64,000 nucleotides of DNA from Streptomyces varsoviensis (GTDB lineage: Bacteria > Actinomycetota > Actinomycetes > Streptomycetales > Streptomycetaceae): the NCBI RefSeq assembly GCF_000718635.1, contig NZ_JOBF01000011.1:1-64000 (forward strand). Direction: 5' to 3'. How positions within the stretch are numbered: the first letter of the stretch is position 1; each line of letters opens with the position of its first letter. The position numbers were made by a program, and so were the translations under genes. Positions 61,293 through 64,000 of the stretch are shown here, one piece after another. The notes under the pieces are model-generated. The model saw nothing but the letters and a program-made list of their open reading frames with translations, did no database searches and was not told where the DNA came from.

Positions 61293-63311
61293 GTGGCCAC
61301 GACCATCCGACGTGCTGTCCTGACCCTGCCCGCCGCGCCGCTCGGGCCCGAGAACCCGCTGCCCGCCCTGCTGCCGCGCGACCCGCGCGGCGAGGCGCAC
61401 CGGCTCGACGCCCGGCAGCGCGCCGCCCTCCCCGCCGACATGGCCCTCCAGAGCGGCTACGCGCCGCTGCGCTCGGTCCTGCCGGTCCGGCTGCGCGACG
61501 GCTACACCCGCCATCGCGCCCCCGTCGACCTCGACGCCCTCGTCATCGAGAACGACCGGCTGCGCGCCACCGTCCTGCCCGGCCTCGGCGGCCGCGTCCA
61601 CTCCCTGCTCCACAAGCCCACCGGCCGCGACCTCCTCTACGTCAACCCGGTCCTCCAGCCCGCAGACTTCGCGCTCAACGGCGCCTGGTTCTCCGGCGGC
61701 ATCGAGTGGAACATCGGCGCCACCGGCCACGGCCCGCTGTGCACCGCCCCGCTGCACGCCGCCCGCGTCCCCGCCCCGGACGGCGGCGAGATGCTGCGGC
61801 TGTGGGAGTGGGAGCGCCTGCGCGATGTCGTCTTCCAGATCGACCTCTGGCTCCCGGAGGGCGCCGAGTTCCTGTACGCGGGGGTGCGCGTCCGCAACCC
61901 CGGCGAGCGCACCGCGCCCGTCTACTGGTGGTCCAACACCGCCGTCCCCGAGAACACCCGCGTCCTCGCCCCCGCCGACGCCGCCTGGCACTTCGGCTAC
62001 GACAGATCGCTGCGCCACGTCCCCCTCCCCGGCGCCGGGGACGCCGATGGCACGTACCCGCCGCGCGGCGCGTACCCCGCCGACTTCTTCCACGACATCG
62101 AGGACGGCGCCCGCCCCTGGATCGCCGCGCTCGACGAGCGGGGCCACGGCCTCGTACAGACCTCGACCGCCGCGCTGCGCGGCCGCAAGCTCTTCCGCTG
62201 GGGCTCGGGCGCCGGCGGACGCCGCTGGCAGGAGTGGCTGACCGAACCCGGCACCGGCGGCTACGCCGAGATCCAGGCGGGCCTCGCCCGCACCCAGATG
62301 GAGCACGTACCGCTGGCGCCGGGCGCCGAGTTCACCTGGCTGGAGGCGTACGGGCCGCTGTCCGCCGACCCCGCCGCGATCCACGGCGCCGACTGGGCGG
62401 CGGCCCGCGCCGAGGCCGAGCGGCGGCTGGCGGCGGCGCTGCCGCGCGCCGACGTGGACGCCGCGTACACGGCCTGGCTGCCGTACGCCGACGCCGAACC
62501 CAAGGAGAGCCTGGCCACCGGCTCCGGCTGGGGCGCGCTGGAAACCGAGGCCGGCGGCCACCGGCTGCCCGGCACCCCCTTCGACGCGGCGACGCTCGGC
62601 CCCCAGCAGGCCCCCTGGCTCGAACTGCTGCGCTCCGGCTGCCTGCCGCCGCACCCCCGGCACCAGCCGCCCGGCCCCTCGCTCGTCGGCCCGCACTGGC
62701 GCGAGCACCTGGAGGCGGCGCGGCCGACGCCCGACGTCCGCTACCACCTCGGCGTCGCCCAGTGGCACGCCGGCGACCGCTCCCAGGCCGCCCGGAGCTG
62801 GGAGCACTCGGCCGCCGACCACTGGCCCTCGCTGCGCTGCCTGGCCGTCGCCGACCAGGCCGGCGGCCACCACGCACGGGCCGCCGACCGCTGGCTCCAG
62901 GCGTTCCGCGACGCCGGCGACCGCTGCTGCGACGGCGCCGAGCAGCGGGCCGCGCTCGCCGCACTCGGCCAGGAGGCGATCCTCGCGCTGCTCGCCGCGG
63001 GCCGCCCGCGCGACGCCGCGGACGTGCTCGACGCGCTGCCCCGCACCACCCGCGACCGCGGCCGCTTCCGCCTGCTGGCCGCCCGCGTCCTGCTCGCGAG
63101 CGGGGACGCGCCCGCCGCCCGGGAGATCTTCGACGAGGGCTTCGAGGTGGACGATCTGCGCGAGGGCGAGGAGGCGCTCGGCGACACCTGGTACGCCATC
63201 GCCGAGCAGCTCGTCGCGGGCGGCGGCCCGGTCACCGGCGACGTGCGCGAGCGGGCGCGGGCCGCCCACCCGCTGCCGACGCGCTACGACTTCCGGATGC
63301 GGCCCCTGTGA
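61293..63311 (+). CDS. DUF5107 protein with TPR-like C-terminal half
   Basis: A 672-residue protein. Residues about 50-370 match the DUF5107 beta-sandwich (galactose-mutarotase-like): LVIENDRLRATVLPGLGGRV, YVNPVLQPADFALNGAWFSG, GIEWNIGATGHGP and YWWSNTAVPENTRVL. The remaining part has helix pairs of TPR type (VRYHLGVAQWHAGDRSQAAR, LRCLAVADQAGGHHARAADR). Such proteins are linked to carbohydrate use, but no activity is established. GTG 61293 has GAGGAGCGAGG upstream. Confidence 0.8.
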   Translation: MATTIRRAVLTLPAAPLGPENPLPALLPRDPRGEAHRLDARQRAALPADMALQSGYAPLRSVLPVRLRDGYTRHRAPVDLDALVIENDRLRATVLPGLGGRVHSLLHKPTGRDLLYVNPVLQPADFALNGAWFSGGIEWNIGATGHGPLCTAPLHAARVPAPDGGEMLRLWEWERLRDVVFQIDLWLPEGAEFLYAGVRVRNPGERTAPVYWWSNTAVPENTRVLAPADAAWHFGYDRSLRHVPLPGAGDADGTYPPRGAYPADFFHDIEDGARPWIAALDERGHGLVQTSTAALRGRKLFRWGSGAGGRRWQEWLTEPGTGGYAEIQAGLARTQMEHVPLAPGAEFTWLEAYGPLSADPAAIHGADWAAARAEAERRLAAALPRADVDAAYTAWLPYADAEPKESLATGSGWGALETEAGGHRLPGTPFDAATLGPQQAPWLELLRSGCLPPHPRHQPPGPSLVGPHWREHLEAARPTPDVRYHLGVAQWHAGDRSQAARSWEHSAADHWPSLRCLAVADQAGGHHARAADRWLQAFRDAGDRCCDGAEQRAALAALGQEAILALLAAGRPRDAADVLDALPRTTRDRGRFRLLAARVLLASGDAPAAREIFDEGFEVDDLREGEEALGDTWYAIAEQLVAGGGPVTGDVRERARAAHPLPTRYDFRMRPL

Positions 63312-63454
63312 CGCAAGCGCCCCGATGATGGCGCAGAAGGTGCTTTATCGGGCGCGGAGCCGGGAAATACTGTCGCAGGCGCTCCATATGTCCGTGAGGT
63401 TTCCGTCTTCGCGTGCCGATACCGGCATGTGTCCCGTCGTCAGGAGTACCGGCC

Positions 63455-64000
63455 ATGCCCGCGCACCCCCGCCCGCACCGCCCCGACGACAGCGTCCGTC
63501 GGCGCGGCAGGCTCAGGCCGGCGATGGCCGCCGAGGGCGGCGGCATCCACAAGCCGCTGCCGCCCGACCTCTTCCACATCCACGGCACCAACGCCGAGAC
63601 CGTGCCCGCCGCCCTGCGCCGCACCGGCTACCACACCCCCAACGACCGGTTCTTCGTCCGCAACCACACCACCACGCCCCGGCTGGACGCGGCGGACTGG
63701 CGGCTGACCGTCTGGGGCGACGGACTGCGCGGCGCGCCCGTCGAATTCGGCTACGCCCAACTGCGCGCCCTGCCCGCCGTGACCCGCGCCACCTGCCTCG
63801 AATGCGCCGGCAACGGCCGCAGCTACTTCACCAGCCAGCAGGGCGACGACGTCACCGGCACCCCCTGGACGCTCGGCGCGGTCGGCGCGGCCCGCTGGCG
63901 CGGCGCGCGCCTCGCGGACGTACTGCGCCTCGCGGGCATCCGCTCCGACGCCGTCGACGTGATGCCGCGCGGCCTGGACGACCCCTACGTCGACGACGGC
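63455..64000 (+). CDS. sulfite-oxidase-like molybdopterin oxidoreductase, truncated by window end
   Basis: The first 182 residues of a Moco enzyme. NDRFFVRNHTTTPRLDAADW, RLTVWGDGLRG and the Moco-ligating Cys in RATCLECAGNGRSYFTSQQG are typical of the sulfite oxidase/YedY family; the dimerisation domain would lie beyond 64000. No Tat or Sec signal is evident, so a cytoplasmic enzyme is likely. CAGGAG lies 9 nt before the ATG. Confidence 0.88.
   Translation, partial: MPAHPRPHRPDDSVRRRGRLRPAMAAEGGGIHKPLPPDLFHIHGTNAETVPAALRRTGYHTPNDRFFVRNHTTTPRLDAADWRLTVWGDGLRGAPVEFGYAQLRALPAVTRATCLECAGNGRSYFTSQQGDDVTGTPWTLGAVGAARWRGARLADVLRLAGIRSDAVDVMPRGLDDPYVDDG

Noticed and set aside
61140..63269. Antisense open frame opposite the DUF5107 gene
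   Set aside because: Shadow of a well-supported gene, with no Shine-Dalgarno or domain.

Overview
The window is high-GC actinobacterial DNA, almost certainly Streptomyces or a close relative. GTG starts are common, genes are packed with 4-nt GTGA/ATGA overlaps, and DmdR1/IdeR-type iron boxes and typical Streptomyces families (LPFR-motif small protein, DUF2795, MmyB-type XRE regulators, M4 protease, baeRF2) are present. I recognise about 53 intact or edge-truncated protein genes, two broken ones (an integrase and an SDR remnant), and no tRNA, rRNA or CRISPR array.

Layout. 1-4.7 kb looks like the edge of a natural-product cluster: a 4'-phosphopantetheinyl transferase running in from the left, a stand-alone acyl carrier protein, two tandem TetR regulators and a type II thioesterase, with a DUF6193-like gene inserted. 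4.8-10.1 kb is a lipoprotein, an SDR with a divergent XRE regulator, a truncated SDR, a frameshifted tyrosine integrase and a GmhB-like HAD phosphatase. 10.1-15.6 kb holds an O-carbamoyltransferase preceded by a striking 16-bp direct-repeat array, and a large secreted M4 protease. 15.7-21.4 kb is a HyuA / DUF917 / GMC-oxidoreductase locus with a winged-helix regulator. 21.5-27.4 kb is a run of small and stress-type genes. 27.5-30.7 kb is a tightly overlapped operon of acyl-CoA dehydrogenase, PIG-L deacetylase, NodS-like methyltransferase and family-2 glycosyltransferase, apparently an uncharacterised glycoconjugate pathway. 31-41 kb has PhzF, a LuxR-type two-component system with an unusual sensor kinase, a divergent peptidase operon (M55, M20, S9) and a SEDS protein. 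41.3-43.4 kb is an OmpR-type two-component system.

43.4-61 kb is a nearly complete enterobactin-type siderophore system: FecCDE-type ABC importer plus binding lipoprotein, 2,3-dihydroxybenzoate genes (entA, C, E, B), a separate aryl carrier protein, a C-A-T-TE NRPS whose specificity residues read as serine, and a Fes-like esterase. It is interrupted by a LapA-like protein, a CoA-transferase and an acetyltransferase. Three iron boxes sit before fecC/fecB, entA and fes. The expected product is the cyclic trilactone of DHB-serine, taken up as its ferric complex and opened by the esterase. No exporter is seen. The right end has a DUF5107 protein and the start of a sulfite-oxidase-like molybdoenzyme.

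A cross-cutting feature is short tandem repeats. In genes they lie mainly at protein ends or linkers and every unit I measured is a multiple of three (9, 15, 18, 24 bp). Between genes or across stop codons the units are 13, 15, 16, 20, 21, 28 and 32 bp. This pattern and the repeat array before the carbamoyltransferase are, with the 27.5-30.7 kb operon, the observations most worth following.
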